Source: Spirochaetales bacterium (GTDB lineage: Bacteria; Spirochaetota; Spirochaetia; DSM-2461). Taken from it: DNA of 36,695 nt. The notes beneath the pieces were generated by a model that saw nothing but the letters and a program-made list of their open reading frames with translations, did no database searches and was not told where the DNA came from. The translations under genes and the position numbers were made by a program. The stretch is taken from assembly GCA_028532905.1 (NCBI GenBank), contig JAQQAM010000010.1:1-36695 (forward strand), given 5' to 3'. Shown here piece after piece: positions 1 through 9,696 of the stretch; the first letter of the stretch is position 1, and each line of letters begins with the position of its first letter.

Positions 1-556
1 GGGTCTCCAGATGCCAGTAGGTTCCAGTTTCCCAGAGACCTTTCGGATGTTCTCCCAGAAAGCGGGCATGAAAATGGGCCAGCCAGCTGAGACAGGCCTG
101 CAGTTCGGCATCTGTAACAGAGCTCCTCCGTCCGGGAAAACCCGATGCATCCAGATCTTCCAGCACCATAATCACATCATCTTCTGAGCTTTCCAGTCCA
201 AAACAGACGGGAACCCGGCACTCACTGGAACACCGGGCACTCCAGTCCCTGTACCAGGCAGTCTCCACCTGATAGGAATGAAGTTTTCTCCTGTGGGAAA
301 GATCCGTATCCCAACCCCTGGGATGATCACCGCCCTCCCGGAACCGCACATGCTTGACAATAACGGTTCCCGCCGGTCCGGCCATATCCTGCCCGGCTGT
401 GTTCTGTCCGAAGAGCTGATAACGGATAATGCTGCCGTAACCGCTCCACAGACTCTGAATGGTTTCCAATTCCCTGATTCTCTGGGCTCCTGTACATTTC
501 TGTACGATCTCTTCAACACTCATATAAAAATCCGGATAAAACTGCCGGGGGAGCAT
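1..556 (-). CDS. Small-molecule phosphotransferase, ecdysteroid/choline-kinase-like (5' part only)
   Basis: The gene runs off the left edge of the window, so only about the first 185 residues are present and no stop is seen. The visible part has the N-lobe of an aminoglycoside-phosphotransferase/EcKinase-type fold. It includes a GTVIVKHVRF strand with the probable ATP-binding lysine, and further on VIMVLEDLD followed by a helix with LSWLAHFHARF, typical of this family. The catalytic HxD/DxxN region lies outside the window. The start could be the ATG at 556 (weak GGAA site 7 bases upstream) or the ATG at 523; I chose 556 because it gives the usual short N-terminal arm of the family. Members phosphorylate hydroxyls of small molecules, and the substrate cannot be predicted. 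It diverges from the lipoprotein gene that begins at 741. Confidence 0.72.
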   Translation of the reverse strand, partial: MLPRQFYPDFYMSVEEIVQKCTGAQRIRELETIQSLWSGYGSIIRYQLFGQNTAGQDMAGPAGTVIVKHVRFREGGDHPRGWDTDLSHRRKLHSYQVETAWYRDWSARCSSECRVPVCFGLESSEDDVIMVLEDLDASGFPGRRSSVTDAELQACLSWLAHFHARFLGEHPKGLWETGTYWHLET

Positions 557-740
557 AGCAGAATTCCGGTATACCTCACATAACTTCAAATATGAACAGG
601 ATCATATCATATTCCCTATGATTTTCTACAGTCCCTCCTCTGTCTCTGGATTTCCAAAGCTCCCTGAACAGGAGCGCCTCTTTAAAAAACTAAAAGAAAA
701 CTATTGTAGGCGTAATGCTAATTACCATATATTTAATTCT

Positions 741-1814
741 ATGAGACAGAAAATGATTAAATCCCGGATCTATGCCGGAACCATACTGATGACGGTGGTC
801 ATGGTGCTTTCCTGCAATAATCCCTATGCGGGGATTGGAGAAAAACTGGACAGTTCCAGCTGGATCGATATTAACGGGGATGGAGGCATTCCCTTTATCC
901 GCTCCTTTGACGATGGAGAGGCGGTTGAACTCCTTATTATGGAAGGAGAGGTTCTGGAAGGGGCTGATTTTGGAACCCTTTCCATGATACGGGTAACTAA
1001 TGCCGATCTTTCAGAAGAATTTGAGCCCCGTCAGGATATTCAGATTCTGCAGGGAGCCTATACCATAACAGGGTCGGCAATTGGTTTCGACTTGAAGAAA
1101 ATGTATTCCCTCTCTTTTCAGAGTGCCGGAGGCAGTCTGATCACCAGCAGTTCCCAGAAAGAAGAAGATCTGGATGAAACCCTCAGCTTTACCGGTCTGA
1201 CTCTGGATAATGGGGCTGCCGAAAAGACGATTACCTTTACCGATGGAGATGGTACTGACTTTACCTATAAGAGAATGGATCTTGTCATTGACGCTCTTAT
1301 GGCAGATACAGATGCATCTGTAAGGGCAGCCAATATTCATAAACTGTATCAGATAACGGCTGTATTTGCTCCCCAGTGCCGGGTACCGGGTTTCGGAGGA
1401 ACAGATATGCTGAAATATACAACAAAAACCGATTTCAGCAGCCTTATGAACACCGAAGCTGTTGAACATTATATGTCCATACAGATGAGACAGACATTGA
1501 AAGCCACCACAACCTTCAGCTTTACCGAAGCCTGCGATCTGAAACCCTTCCGTGTGAACGGCGAGTATGTGAGCGTTGCCAATTTCTACGGCAGCGGCCC
1601 TCTGACAGGAGTGATCGATTTCACAGTTCAGGGCAGCACGGAAATGTGGAACTGCCGTCTGGATTATAACGAGCTGTATGTTGAGTATACCGTAGCCGCC
1701 TCGGGAGAGTACCTTCTTTCTGTTGACCAGGGGGACTGGGTCCCTGTCCCCTTTGACAATACGAATCCCGGCGTTCTTAATTTTTCAACAATCCCCGATA
1801 TTCCTGCAAACTAG
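741..1814 (+). CDS. Predicted outer-membrane or periplasmic lipoprotein, unknown function
   Basis: The protein has 357 residues. It begins with a basic stretch and hydrophobic segment ending in the lipobox VLSC, with lipidated Cys at about residue 25, so it should be exported and anchored by lipid. An earlier in-frame start at 618 would put 41 unlikely residues before the signal, so the ATG at 741 (or 753) is preferred. The mature part is rich in beta-prone and acidic segments and has no motif I recognise. It is followed after 10 bases by two outer-membrane protein genes on the same strand, which suggests a three-gene envelope operon in which this lipoprotein works with the barrels. Function is unknown. 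Confidence 0.75.
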   Translation: MRQKMIKSRIYAGTILMTVVMVLSCNNPYAGIGEKLDSSSWIDINGDGGIPFIRSFDDGEAVELLIMEGEVLEGADFGTLSMIRVTNADLSEEFEPRQDIQILQGAYTITGSAIGFDLKKMYSLSFQSAGGSLITSSSQKEEDLDETLSFTGLTLDNGAAEKTITFTDGDGTDFTYKRMDLVIDALMADTDASVRAANIHKLYQITAVFAPQCRVPGFGGTDMLKYTTKTDFSSLMNTEAVEHYMSIQMRQTLKATTTFSFTEACDLKPFRVNGEYVSVANFYGSGPLTGVIDFTVQGSTEMWNCRLDYNELYVEYTVAASGEYLLSVDQGDWVPVPFDNTNPGVLNFSTIPDIPAN

Positions 1815-1824
1815 TGAGGTCCGA

Positions 1825-2469
1825 ATGATAAAAATACGAAATCTTATGCCATCCGCCCGGATGCTGATGTTTATGATATCAGTCCTGTCTCTTATTCCTC
1901 TACATAAGGGAAGAGCCTCTGATCAGTTCTCCATCAGCCCTGTCTATCTTCAGGATTATTTTAAAAACAATGAGGACAGATACTACAGATTCCACGGTCC
2001 GGCATTAAATGTCTCATTTTACAGAGACGGTGCATTGCCTCTCCTCTTCTCACTGAGTGCCGGCACCCCCATAGGTCTTGTGGAAGACGGCAGTAAACAC
2101 ACATCCTATGAATACTACAGTTCCCCTGCCTCTCTTAATCTGCTGGCAGGCCCTGTGTGGTCATTTCCGTTGGGTGATGTCATGGTATTTGAACCATCCC
2201 TGGGACTTCAGGCCGGTTTTATCAATCTGAAGGGGACCGGTTACACGACTGTCCGCTTTGCCCCCCTGGGACTGGGAACAGATCTGAACCTGAAAGCCAG
2301 GGTGAATCCGGAAGTGATTCTGGGGATTCATACAGGAGTCAGCTGGCATATTATCGATTTACAGCATTATTCCGAACATTCCACTGGATACAGCGTCAAG
2401 GCCGGAATCAGTATAGGATTTGCCTTTGATGCGGGAAGATCAGAACGGAAGAAGGGGAACAGAGAATGA
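1825..2469 (+). CDS. Predicted small outer-membrane beta-barrel protein, unknown function
   Basis: The protein has 214 residues. The start at 1825 is chosen because a GAGG ribosome site sits just upstream (about 1816-1819) and the N-terminus then reads as a signal peptide: basic residues, a hydrophobic core around LMFMISVLSLIPL, and a small-residue cleavage region near residue 30. The mature sequence alternates hydrophobic and polar residues with many Gly, Tyr and Phe, as in 8-stranded outer-membrane barrels; the last strand reads VKAGISIGFAFD. It overlaps the next gene by ATGA (2466-2469), so the two are probably translationally coupled. No family name can be given. Confidence 0.7.
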   Translation: MIKIRNLMPSARMLMFMISVLSLIPLHKGRASDQFSISPVYLQDYFKNNEDRYYRFHGPALNVSFYRDGALPLLFSLSAGTPIGLVEDGSKHTSYEYYSSPASLNLLAGPVWSFPLGDVMVFEPSLGLQAGFINLKGTGYTTVRFAPLGLGTDLNLKARVNPEVILGIHTGVSWHIIDLQHYSEHSTGYSVKAGISIGFAFDAGRSERKKGNRE

Positions 2470-3614
2470 TGAAGGCCCCCATAAAGTATATTGCATTAAC
2501 AGTTTTTCTGCTTATCACCCAGGCTCTCACAGCCATGGAATCACCCTTTGATTTCAAAGTTAAATTCAGCGATACCGTAAAGTTCAAAGACTGGCAGCTG
2601 GATCAGAATATAATTGATACATTCGAGTTTGAAGGATGGGTACATTGGACCGAGAATACAGAGCTCTACGCACGGTTGAAACTGGACAATTTCTCAGAAT
2701 CCTTCGGAGGAATTCTATTCGGTTCCACTCTGGACCAGCGCTACGGAATGTCCAACGACCAGTTACTGGATAAAAGCTATGTCCGCACCAATCTCCTGAA
2801 AGAAACGGGAAGGGAGTCTGCTCCTGATCTACTGCTTCTGGCCGGATATAATGCAGGAGGAGTTCTTCATGAAGAGTGGACGGCATTTGATTTTGAAAAC
2901 TATCGTCTGGGGGGCATACAGGGAGTCGTCCTGCAGGGTGACTATCAAATCTGGCAACAGCTCTATATAACAGGAGCTTTCAATCCGGCACTGGGCAGTT
3001 CTAACCTGGTCTGGACAGGAATCAACGATGCCAAAAGCTCTTACCCCGACATTTTGACTGCCTTTTCCTGGCGTACAGAAGCAGGATGGGCCGAGCTCTA
3101 CTGGGACAGTTATGCCAACAGTAATGCCAGTTTTCAGGGATCTGATCTTCAGGTACTGGGGGGAGCATCCTACTATGAACTGGATTTTCCCGGTTCAGTA
3201 CAGATCAGAATCAGTGACAGGCTGGAATACGGATTCAACAGATCCGCAAGCAGAAAAGATCATATGCGGCTGGCCATGGCAGGCGGGGTACAACTGCCAC
3301 TTCTGTACGGACTGAGCAGCAATCTCTCTTTCAACGGATTTTATCTGGACAGACATGAGATGAATCTGGGAATGGACAATGAACTGATGGTCACAGAAAC
3401 CCTTGGAACATTTCTGGCTTTGGGAGGGATCAGGCTGGGTGATGACCCGGACTTTGTCTACGAAGCCGGGCTTTCAGGTCATTTTAATTTTCTAAGCCTG
3501 TACATCGGTTACTCTGATCATAAGGGAGGGAATGAAGGATGGTTCTCCGGAGCATTTGACACGACCCGGGAATCAGAAGCCAGTTTCTTCTTCAGGCTGG
3601 ATGTGGAATACTAA
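2466..3614 (+). CDS. Predicted outer-membrane beta-barrel protein, unknown function
   Basis: The protein has 382 residues with a clear signal peptide (hydrophobic core IALTVFLLITQALTA, cleavage near residue 23). It starts at the ATG at 2466 or 2469, downstream of an AAGGGG-type ribosome site. Repeated amphipathic beta-strand patterns with many aromatic residues fill the mature chain, and it ends in FRLDVEY. A terminal strand with a closing aromatic residue is typical of proteins inserted by the BAM machinery. It is the third gene of the lipoprotein/barrel set and ends 6 bases before the convergent sensor kinase gene. The transported or bound molecule is unknown. Confidence 0.72.
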   Translation: MMKAPIKYIALTVFLLITQALTAMESPFDFKVKFSDTVKFKDWQLDQNIIDTFEFEGWVHWTENTELYARLKLDNFSESFGGILFGSTLDQRYGMSNDQLLDKSYVRTNLLKETGRESAPDLLLLAGYNAGGVLHEEWTAFDFENYRLGGIQGVVLQGDYQIWQQLYITGAFNPALGSSNLVWTGINDAKSSYPDILTAFSWRTEAGWAELYWDSYANSNASFQGSDLQVLGGASYYELDFPGSVQIRISDRLEYGFNRSASRKDHMRLAMAGGVQLPLLYGLSSNLSFNGFYLDRHEMNLGMDNELMVTETLGTFLALGGIRLGDDPDFVYEAGLSGHFNFLSLYIGYSDHKGGNEGWFSGAFDTTRESEASFFFRLDVEY

Positions 3615-3620
3615 AGCTCC

Positions 3621-6431
3621 TTAAAGAAGTCCGGATACCTTTTCCAGAATCTCCAGCCGGGTAAAAGGTTTGTTGAGCACAGCATCAACAACTCTGCTTT
3701 TTCCCTTGTCATGAAGCTGATCGGTTGAGCCGGAACAGAGAATGACCGGAAGATCCGGATTAATCTCCTTGACCAGCTCAGCCAGTTTGTCCCCTTTTAA
3801 TTCGGGCATGGTCATATCAAAAACAGCGAGACTGTAACTGTCAGGATCGCTGCTGAATGCCTCAAGAGCCTCCCGGGCACTGCTGAAACCGCTCACAGTA
3901 TATCCTTCTTTTTCCAGAGAAACTTTCAGTAGTTTCAAAATCATGGGCTCATCATCCACGACCAGCAGTTTTGAAGGTTTCGAACTGATTTCAGGGGGTT
4001 CCGTCTGTGCCTCGAGCTGAATTTCATAATCGAGTATGGGAAGATAGAGAAACACATCAGTACCCTTTCCGGGACTGCTCTCAATAGAAATCCTTCCGCC
4101 CCACTGCTGAACCAGTCCATGGACAACAGCCAGGCCCATGCCGCTGCCTTCACCGGTTTTTCTGGTGGTAAAATAGGGATCAAAAGCCCTCATTTTCACT
4201 TCATCACTCATGCCGGCTCCCGTATCATGCACCAGAACCTCCATGCAGCGGCGTCCGTCAAAACCGGAGAGCTTACGCTGGATAACACTCTCATCCAGCT
4301 CCCTGACAGAGAGTCTCAGTTCTCCCCCGTCGGGCATAGCCATCCGGGCATTTGTACACAGATTCATAATCACCCGGTGTACCTGCCCTTCATCGGCCAT
4401 AATAAAGGAATTATTCTCAATATTCGGAACGACTTTGACCGTATCGGACAGAGAGGCTTCCATAAGAGCGGCGACTTCTCTGATGATAGACGAGACCTGA
4501 ACCGGTTTACTGCCGGCAATCTTGTTCATGGAAAAATCAAGAATCTGCTCTGTCAGATGGGCTCCTCTGATGGACGCCTGATTGATTGTATCAAAAAGGG
4601 AAACAGTATCTTCATCCAGATTGTCTTTAGTTTTTCCCATCTCAGAGAATCCCTTGATAATGGCCAGAATATTATTGAAATCATGTGCAATGCCGCCGGC
4701 CAGAACACCCAGGGATGAGAGTTTCTGTTTCTGTGCCAGCCGCTCTTTCATCCTCTTCTGTTCTGTGACATCCCTGAAATTACCCCTTATTCCGAGGCTT
4801 CTGGAATCAGTATCCAGAATACGCCGGCACTGCTGATGAATCCAGACAACAGAGCCGTCCTTTTTAATCAACCGCAGTTCCAGTTCCTTTTCTCCGGTAC
4901 TGTCCTGAAGGGAACAGCTACTGAAGTTCTTTTCCCAAACGCCCCTGTCATCGGGATGAATGATCCTGCCCAGGAGAGTGCTGTCCTGTTGAAACTCATC
5001 CGGGGTATAGCCGGAAATCCGCTCACAGGATGGAGAATTGTAAATAAACTCCCCTTCGTCGTTGATCCAGAATTCCCAGTCATAATTGTAATCTGCAATT
5101 GTACTGTATTTCTGCTCGATAGCAGACAGAGCCGAATTGAGCTGCTCTCTTTCACTCAAGTCCCGGGACATGGAAAGGATATATCTGTTGCCCTTCTGTT
5201 CAAAGATCCGGCTGGAAACCTGAATGGGCAGAGTGCCTCCCTGTTTAAGGGGTATTTCCGTTTCAACAAGGGAGATTTCCTCATCATCAAGGAGATCCTT
5301 TCCGTTCTGAAATGCTTTTTTATATTCACTGCTGATAAACTCTTCCACATCCATTTTGAGAAGCTCTTCTGCAGAAAACCCTGTTTTTTCACAGAATGCA
5401 TGATTCACATCCATAAATCTCCAGGTCTTATCATCCGAGTAACCTATGACGGAGATAAGATCGGGTGCAGCATGAAAAAGACGTTTGTACCCTGCTTCAC
5501 TTTCCTGAAGCCGGGCACTGATCTGTTTTATTTTGTATTGGAGAATCAAAAGAAAAAGAGACACAACAAAAATGATCAGACCGGCAGAGACCAGTGCAGG
5601 AATCAGCCAGAAGGGTACGACTTCAACAGCTTCATTTCCGGCCAGTATCCTCAGTTCTCCGGCATATACAGATGCATCGTCCTGTTTCATTTCCTTAAGA
5701 GCCTTGTCAATGGAATCCAGAAGATGGACAGGGCCCCCTTTGCGGACAGCAATATAAGACTGAGTCGGACTGAACATGATACTCGAAGCCTTAAGCCTCT
5801 CCTCCGACAGAGCATGATTGCTGAAGGAGACCATTCCTGCCACTTCGCCGGCAAGAACAGCCTCTGCCATCACATCAAAATTCCTGAAATAAACAGCCTG
5901 AAAAGGAATGTCAAAGCTGTTCATCAACTGGACAAAGTTTTTACCATTCTGCCCGCCCTCCATGAGGGCTATTTTTCTGTTCTTAAGATCCAGAATATTT
6001 TCCACTGAATGATCGGGATGAATAAAGAGCAGACTCCAGCTCACAAGGAAAACTTCCTCATTGAACTCAAAAAGCTCCTGTCTTTCCGGAGTTCTAATGA
6101 GAGCCGGCATTAAATCAATTTCACCGGTAAGAACCCTCTGGTAGGCTTCTTTGAAAGAGAGCCCTGATACAAAACGGACGGACTCCCCCTGCTGCCGGAA
6201 GATTTCCTCCAGAACACGGAGATAGATTCCCGCCGGATTCCCGTCCTCATCCATATAGGCGACGGGAGCTGCTCCTTCAAAAACAGCGACACTGACATCC
6301 GCTGTCAGACTGAAAGAGGCAAAAAGCCACAGTATCAGGGACAGGAAGAGAGTTTTTGACCTGTACTTAACACAGAGGGAAAACACAATTCCAATTCTAG
6401 CACAGGTTCCTGCCGGAAGAAGGGATTTCAT
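3621..6431 (-). CDS. Hybrid sensor histidine kinase with periplasmic solute-binding domain
   Basis: The protein has 936 residues. Order of parts: N-terminal membrane segment or signal (about 27-43); extracytoplasmic SBP_bac_3-type binding domain (about 46-262); membrane span (about 272-297); PAS domain (about 312-425); second PAS/PAC (about 440-557); HisKA with phospho-accepting His583 in IAHDFNN; HATPase_c with N-box near 694, DTGAG at 736-740 and a SGMGLAVVHG G-box near 763; C-terminal receiver domain with acceptor Asp872 (VFDMTMP) and Lys921. The layout is that of BvgS/EvgS-like sensors, which bind an amino acid or other small ligand outside the cell. No separate output regulator is adjacent. 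The ATG at 6431 lacks a strong ribosome site; an in-frame GTG near 6389 is an alternative. It is divergent from a chemotaxis receptor. Confidence 0.93.
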   Translation of the reverse strand: MKSLLPAGTCARIGIVFSLCVKYRSKTLFLSLILWLFASFSLTADVSVAVFEGAAPVAYMDEDGNPAGIYLRVLEEIFRQQGESVRFVSGLSFKEAYQRVLTGEIDLMPALIRTPERQELFEFNEEVFLVSWSLLFIHPDHSVENILDLKNRKIALMEGGQNGKNFVQLMNSFDIPFQAVYFRNFDVMAEAVLAGEVAGMVSFSNHALSEERLKASSIMFSPTQSYIAVRKGGPVHLLDSIDKALKEMKQDDASVYAGELRILAGNEAVEVVPFWLIPALVSAGLIIFVVSLFLLILQYKIKQISARLQESEAGYKRLFHAAPDLISVIGYSDDKTWRFMDVNHAFCEKTGFSAEELLKMDVEEFISSEYKKAFQNGKDLLDDEEISLVETEIPLKQGGTLPIQVSSRIFEQKGNRYILSMSRDLSEREQLNSALSAIEQKYSTIADYNYDWEFWINDEGEFIYNSPSCERISGYTPDEFQQDSTLLGRIIHPDDRGVWEKNFSSCSLQDSTGEKELELRLIKKDGSVVWIHQQCRRILDTDSRSLGIRGNFRDVTEQKRMKERLAQKQKLSSLGVLAGGIAHDFNNILAIIKGFSEMGKTKDNLDEDTVSLFDTINQASIRGAHLTEQILDFSMNKIAGSKPVQVSSIIREVAALMEASLSDTVKVVPNIENNSFIMADEGQVHRVIMNLCTNARMAMPDGGELRLSVRELDESVIQRKLSGFDGRRCMEVLVHDTGAGMSDEVKMRAFDPYFTTRKTGEGSGMGLAVVHGLVQQWGGRISIESSPGKGTDVFLYLPILDYEIQLEAQTEPPEISSKPSKLLVVDDEPMILKLLKVSLEKEGYTVSGFSSAREALEAFSSDPDSYSLAVFDMTMPELKGDKLAELVKEINPDLPVILCSGSTDQLHDKGKSRVVDAVLNKPFTRLEILEKVSGLL

Positions 6432-6445
6432 CCGGTAAAACCCGG

Positions 6446-6475
6446 TGTAACGGTTACATCTAAAGTGAAACTTTA
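6446..6475. promoter_or_regulatory. Two adjacent inverted repeats between divergent kinase and chemoreceptor genes
   Basis: Within the 108-base divergent promoter region are TGTAAC-G-GTTACA (6446-6458) and TAAAGT-GAA-ACTTTA (6461-6475), each with perfect 6-base arms. A possible -10 hexamer TATACA (6493-6498) for the receptor gene lies just downstream. The repeats are seen directly. That they bind a regulator is inference. Confidence 0.45.
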
Positions 6476-6539
6476 AAAACAGTCATTCATTTTATACAAT
6501 CGGAAAAATCAGAAATCAAACTTCATCCGGAGGTTCTAT

Positions 6540-8594
6540 ATGGCAAGAAAAATGAAAGTCCGTACACAGCTGATTGGCAGTTTTACTCTATTGATACTCT
6601 TTACTGTCATAGTCGGTTTCATGGGGATTCGTGGCATAAATCAGATTAATTATCAGAACAGGATCAGTGCTCTGGCAAGCAGATGCCTTATAGATGCACA
6701 GGATGCTCAGGCAGCATCCCTCCGGTTTATAATCTATAAGGATTCATCCTATATGGATACAGCCAAAGAAGAGGCAGACAATGTAATCAGTCAGGCGCAG
6801 CAGGCCGAAAACCTGATGCTCAGTGAAGAAAATAAGCTTCATACTCAGGAACTGATTCAATCCATGGAAGCCTATGAACAGTTGAATCAGGACTATTACG
6901 CTGTCCAGAAAAGAATTGACAATGCCGGAGAGGTACGGGCTGCCGCCGCAGGGCAGGTTCTGGACAATGTGAAACAGATCATCAGCTTTGCAGAAGACAA
7001 TCTCCGTAAAAAACAGATTTCGGGAATGGTACCGGCCTCTGATGTGGAGGGAATCTGGACTCTGCAGGAAATCAGAAATGCCACTAACCGTTTCAGAATC
7101 AATGCACAGAAGTATCAGCTTGCCGTTACAGATTCGGAAAAAGAAAGCTTTGCCCGTTCATGGGATCAGGAAATCGGGGAGGTGGAATCCCTTCTTCTCA
7201 AAGCCAAAAGCAATTTTTCCGACGACCGAATGACGGATTACCTGGACAGCAGCCTGAAAAGCATTGAGGAATACAGAGAAAATGTGGAAGTCTTCCGTAC
7301 TCTGGAAGATCAGCAGAATAGGATTCAGGCTGAACAGCGTACCGAAGCAGCTTCTGTTATGAGCCATGCCAGGGAAGTCAGAGACGGTGTTATAGAAGTG
7401 ATAGATGCCGTTACCAGACAGAATACTCTGTTGGCCATGCTATTCGCCATACTGGCAGCAGCAACAGGAGCTTTGATTGCAGTTATTCTGACCAGATCCA
7501 TCAGCCGCCAGCTTGGCGGAGAACCATGGGAAATCGTAGAAATCTGCAACAAAGTGTCCCAGGGAGACCTGACAATGGAATTTCCTGATCGAAAACTGAC
7601 GGGTGTCTATAAGACCATGAGAGAAATGACGGAACGGCTCACAGAAATTGTCAATGATATTCTCACTGCTGCCGATCAGGTTCAGACCGGAAGTGAGCAG
7701 GTATCCCTCACATCCCAGGAAATCTCTTCAGGAACCAGTGAACAGGCCTCCAATATGGAGGAAGTCAGTGCCTCCATGGAAGAACTGAGTTCCAATATTC
7801 AGCAGAATATGGATAATGCCCAGCAGTCCAATACAATGGTGAAGCAGGTTTCAGAAGAATCCAGAGAAGGGAGCCATGCTGTGTCCGAAACTGTAGATGC
7901 CATGAAGGAAATTGCTGAAAAGATCAATATTATTGAAGAAATTGCCCGCAGCACCAACATGCTTGCCCTGAATGCCGCCATCGAAGCAGCACGGGCCGGA
8001 GATGCGGGAAAGGGCTTCGCTGTTGTGGCCTCTGAAGTTCGCAAACTGGCCGAATCAAGCGGCGCCGCCGCCAAGGAGATCACAGAGATTTCAAACGGGA
8101 GTGTACACAGAGCTGTGGCGGCTCAAGAAAAGATTCAGGGAATCGTTCCCTCCATGCGGAAGACAGCCGATCTGGTAGAAGAAATATCCATGGCCAGCAA
8201 AGAGCAGAACCAGGGCGCAGAACAGATCAATATGTCTGTTGTCCAGCTGGAAACCGTGGTTCAGCAGAATGCATCATCCAGTGAAGAGCTTGCCTCCATG
8301 GCAGAGGAACTGCTCTCTCAGGCGACGTCCATGAAATCGACGATAAACTATTTCAAAGTCAGAAGTTCTGATACGACAACATCAGAGACCAAAGCAAAGA
8401 AATACATCGAATACACACCCGAAGCTCAATCCTCTCCTCTTAAAACGGAAGAGGCTGCATCAGCACAGAAAACCAGTGCGGACAGGATTCCCTCCTTGCC
8501 TGTCCGCCCGGAACCACCGGTTGCTCAGGCTGTTCAGCCAGTCCTGAAAATTGAAGAACCGGATATGTCCAATGCCGATTTTGAGGAATTTTAA
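6540..8594 (+). CDS. Methyl-accepting chemotaxis protein
   Basis: The protein has 684 residues and a strong GGAGG ribosome site 7 bases before the ATG. TM1 spans about 11-30, followed by a long mostly helical extracytoplasmic sensor (about 31-295, probably a double four-helix bundle), TM2 at about 297-318, HAMP (about 319-372), then the cytoplasmic coiled-coil signalling domain. The hairpin tip carries the family hallmark around [20 protein letters not shown] followed by [13 protein letters not shown], which contacts CheA and CheW. A Pro-rich linker leads to a tail ending NADFEEF, which could be a CheR/CheB tether of the aromatic-x-x-aromatic type (inference). It should sense a small molecule or ion and steer motility. 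It is monocistronic: an intrinsic terminator follows. Confidence 0.96.
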   Translation: MARKMKVRTQLIGSFTLLILFTVIVGFMGIRGINQINYQNRISALASRCLIDAQDAQAASLRFIIYKDSSYMDTAKEEADNVISQAQQAENLMLSEENKLHTQELIQSMEAYEQLNQDYYAVQKRIDNAGEVRAAAAGQVLDNVKQIISFAEDNLRKKQISGMVPASDVEGIWTLQEIRNATNRFRINAQKYQLAVTDSEKESFARSWDQEIGEVESLLLKAKSNFSDDRMTDYLDSSLKSIEEYRENVEVFRTLEDQQNRIQAEQRTEAASVMSHAREVRDGVIEVIDAVTRQNTLLAMLFAILAAATGALIAVILTRSISRQLGGEPWEIVEICNKVSQGDLTMEFPDRKLTGVYKTMREMTERLTEIVNDILTAADQVQTGSEQVSLTSQEISSGTSEQASNMEEVSASMEELSSNIQQNMDNAQQSNTMVKQVSEESREGSHAVSETVDAMKEIAEKINIIEEIARSTNMLALNAAIEAARAGDAGKGFAVVASEVRKLAESSGAAAKEITEISNGSVHRAVAAQEKIQGIVPSMRKTADLVEEISMASKEQNQGAEQINMSVVQLETVVQQNASSSEELASMAEELLSQATSMKSTINYFKVRSSDTTTSETKAKKYIEYTPEAQSSPLKTEEAASAQKTSADRIPSLPVRPEPPVAQAVQPVLKIEEPDMSNADFEEF

Positions 8595-8629
8595 TCCTTC
8601 CTGACGGGATCGGCAGAAAATTTGCTCCG

Positions 8630-8660
8630 CCCCGGGTCTGGTGAGATCCGGGGTTTTTTT
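8630..8660 (+). terminator. Intrinsic terminator after chemoreceptor gene
   Basis: A 10-bp stem (CCCCGGGTCT pairing with AGATCCGGGG, one G-T pair) with loop GGTG is followed by seven T residues. It lies 35 bases after the chemoreceptor stop and 6 bases before the end of the convergent kelch gene. The T run is on the plus side only. Confidence 0.9.
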
Positions 8661-8665
8661 CCAAA

Positions 8666-9616
8666 TTACCGAAGAGAATACCTTTCAGACAGATCACTGG
8701 TATAATCCTCATCCTTAACAATATTTCCACCGAAAACATAAATTGTATCCTCCACCGCAGCACAGGCAAAATTCATTCTGGGATTCATCATTACCGGACC
8801 TTCTTGCCATGTCTTTTCCTTCGGGTTGAAAAGAAGAAAATTATTATAATTTTCAGCCCCTTCAAGGGACTGTCCGCCAATAACTGCTATATGACTTCCA
8901 AATGGCTCTGCCTCATGAAACCGGACCGGACGGGGAAGAGTGCCGGCAACAGTCCAGCTGTCTGATTCCGGATTATATTCCAGAACACTCATATCAATTT
9001 CTCCGCCCTTAATATTCTGACCTCCGAAAACATATATTCTGCCATCCAGTACGGCTGTATCATGGAGATAACGCGGAATATCCATTGATTTCTTCTCGTG
9101 CCATGAATCCCGGGCCGGATCATATTCCAGAGTATAGGGAACCGGTTCATTGGGAAAAGGAGTTTTTCCGCCAATAACATAAATCTTACCGTTGACGACC
9201 TCGGCAGCCGGAAAATCCAGTCTGTAGGGAAGAGACTTTCGTTCCGTCCATTCTCCCGTAGCAGGATTATAGCTGATTACAGAATCAGTAACAAAGGGAA
9301 TCCCCAGTCCTCCAATGAGCCAGATTTCTCCCTCTAAAACGACCTGGGCATGACCAGCACGAGATTCCTCGGGAAGTGTTAATCTATCCACATAGGTTTG
9401 ACTCCGGATATCGAAAACATCCACATAGGGCCGGGCAGTCAATCCCTTTGAGACACCGCCGGTTATATAGATTTTCCCATTAAGACAGGACCCTGCAGGA
9501 TAGGCTCTGGACTCGGACAGCGGAGGCAGCTCCTCCCATATACCTTTGAGTCTGTTATCCCTGCATCCGGCAGAGATCAGAATGATCAGGAATAAAAACA
9601 GAGACATTTTCTTCAT
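8666..9616 (-). CDS. Kelch-repeat beta-propeller lipoprotein
   Basis: The protein has 316 residues. A short signal ends in the lipobox ISAGC (Cys18), so it is a lipid-anchored envelope protein. Six kelch units can be counted by their turn motifs: GKIYITGG, GEIWLIGG, GKIYVIGG, GRIYVFGG, SHIAVIGG and DTIYVFGG, each followed by the usual Tyr/Trp-spaced strand. This is enough for one complete six-bladed propeller. Kelch propellers can be binding scaffolds or enzymes (for example the NanM sialic acid mutarotase); nothing here proves catalysis. A strong AGGGGG ribosome site precedes the ATG, and the gene has its own promoter-like sequence (9697-9726). Confidence 0.9.
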   Translation of the reverse strand: MKKMSLFLFLIILISAGCRDNRLKGIWEELPPLSESRAYPAGSCLNGKIYITGGVSKGLTARPYVDVFDIRSQTYVDRLTLPEESRAGHAQVVLEGEIWLIGGLGIPFVTDSVISYNPATGEWTERKSLPYRLDFPAAEVVNGKIYVIGGKTPFPNEPVPYTLEYDPARDSWHEKKSMDIPRYLHDTAVLDGRIYVFGGQNIKGGEIDMSVLEYNPESDSWTVAGTLPRPVRFHEAEPFGSHIAVIGGQSLEGAENYNNFLLFNPKEKTWQEGPVMMNPRMNFACAAVEDTIYVFGGNIVKDEDYTSDLSERYSLR

Positions 9617-9696
9617 AAACTCCCCCTCCAGGCTGCCTTTTACTTTGATTGAGGGGGCATGAACATTAAGGGAGACAGCCTGTTCATTTCAAATTA

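Noticed and set aside
172-519. Minus-strand frame of 115 codons near the left edge
   Set aside because: A different frame of the same strand reads without a stop from 556 to the window edge and shows kinase-like motifs, so that frame is the gene.
4836-6008. Long open frame (about 390 codons) on the plus strand
   Set aside because: It is the shadow of the sensor kinase gene on the other strand. The kinase frame has clear domains and this one has none.
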